Below, piece by piece: positions 14,565-14,737 of a DNA stretch of 14,737 nucleotides. Source of the stretch: Baffinella frigidus (lineage: Eukaryota; Cryptophyceae; Cryptomonadales; Baffinellaceae). The stretch spans positions 496,850-511,586 of the forward strand of contig MU646419.1 in assembly GCA_026770585.1 (NCBI GenBank). Direction: 5' to 3'. Within the stretch, counting starts at the first letter, position 1, and each line of letters starts with the position of its first letter. Both the position numbers and the translations under genes were made by a program. The notes under the pieces are model-generated. The model had not been told where the DNA came from. It made no database searches and was given only the letters and a program-made list of their open reading frames with translations.

Positions 14565-14621
14565 GTCGGCGCGCTCACGGAGCTCGCGAGGCAGTGGGTG
14601 GTAGGAGAGACTACTACGCAG
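14565..14621 (+). pseudogene. Second copy of the exon 6 end
   Basis: GTCGGCGCGCTCACGGAGCT...CTACGCAG reads ALTELARQWVVGETTTQ against ALTELARQWAAGETTPQ at 14257-14311. It keeps a canonical donor CAG|GTGCTC, where exon 6 itself has CAG|GCTCCC. There is no obvious acceptor directly before it, so it may be inactive, or a read-through exon could use its donor. Confidence 0.55.
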
Positions 14622-14737
14622 GTGCTCTCCAAACCCTAAACCCTCTCACAACCCGAAACCCGAAACCCCACGCCCGAAACCCCAAACCCTACCCCAAACC
14701 CCAAACCCCAAACCCCAAACCCCAAACCCCCAAACCC
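14622..14737 (+). repeat. CCCTAAA/CCCCAAA block at the right edge
   Basis: CCCTAAACCCT, CCCGAAACC and finally a homogeneous CCCCAAA array, continuing out of the window. Confidence 0.9.

Noticed and set aside
1-14737. Window as a chromosome end with real telomeres
   Set aside because: The G-rich strand lies at the left and the C-rich strand at the right, the opposite of true ends (C-rich at the left 5' end, G-rich at the right 3' end). Most units are degenerate and interleaved with exons.

Overview
This window looks like nuclear DNA of a eukaryote, probably an alga. The evidence is short exons with GT/GC...AG introns, an N-terminal CCCH plus NFX1-helicase-type protein, many small inverted-repeat transposons, and long stretches of degenerate Arabidopsis-type telomeric repeat (TTTAGGG/CCCTAAA with GGGTTGA, TTTGGGG and CCCTGAA variants). 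A possible signal peptide followed by a FAP-type motif on the minus strand would fit an alga with a secondary plastid, but this is weak, and I cannot name a species. No bacterial operons, rRNA, tRNA or CRISPR were seen.

Layout. (1) 1-1500: telomere-like DNA (G-rich on +) surrounds at least five short minus-strand exons of a protein with a ~36-residue repeat. Splice phases fit across the whole series, and the introns are almost purely telomeric sequence. (2) 1510-3100: a nest of small inverted-repeat elements (MITEs) of at least four families, one split by an insert carrying a captured exon. (3) 3100-3900: a weak minus-strand gene candidate. (4) 3950-7165: dispersed repeats, including an RNA-like repeat with conserved hairpins, a family tailed by CCTAAAGGA units, two inverted-repeat elements, and a 600-bp block of degenerate CCCTAAA. 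(5) 7165-10480: mostly non-coding, with a MITE whose empty site is preserved in a second repeat copy and a ~243-bp palindrome. (6) 10503-14737: the best gene, on +, encoding an RGG-rich CCCH zinc-finger protein whose following exons match the N-terminal region of NFX1-type (ZNFX1/Hrr1-like) helicases; the helicase part would lie beyond the window. Its introns hold MITEs and telomeric blocks.

Common theme. In both genes the telomere-like blocks sit in introns with the C-rich strand in the sense direction, and exon pieces are duplicated on the two sides of the blocks. Telomeric sequence runs directly into donor and acceptor sites. This suggests that insertion or expansion of telomeric DNA, together with duplication of flanking exon sequence, has created or remodelled introns here. 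That is the most interesting feature of the window. The MITEs add a second layer of recent inverted-repeat insertions, several with recognisable target duplications.
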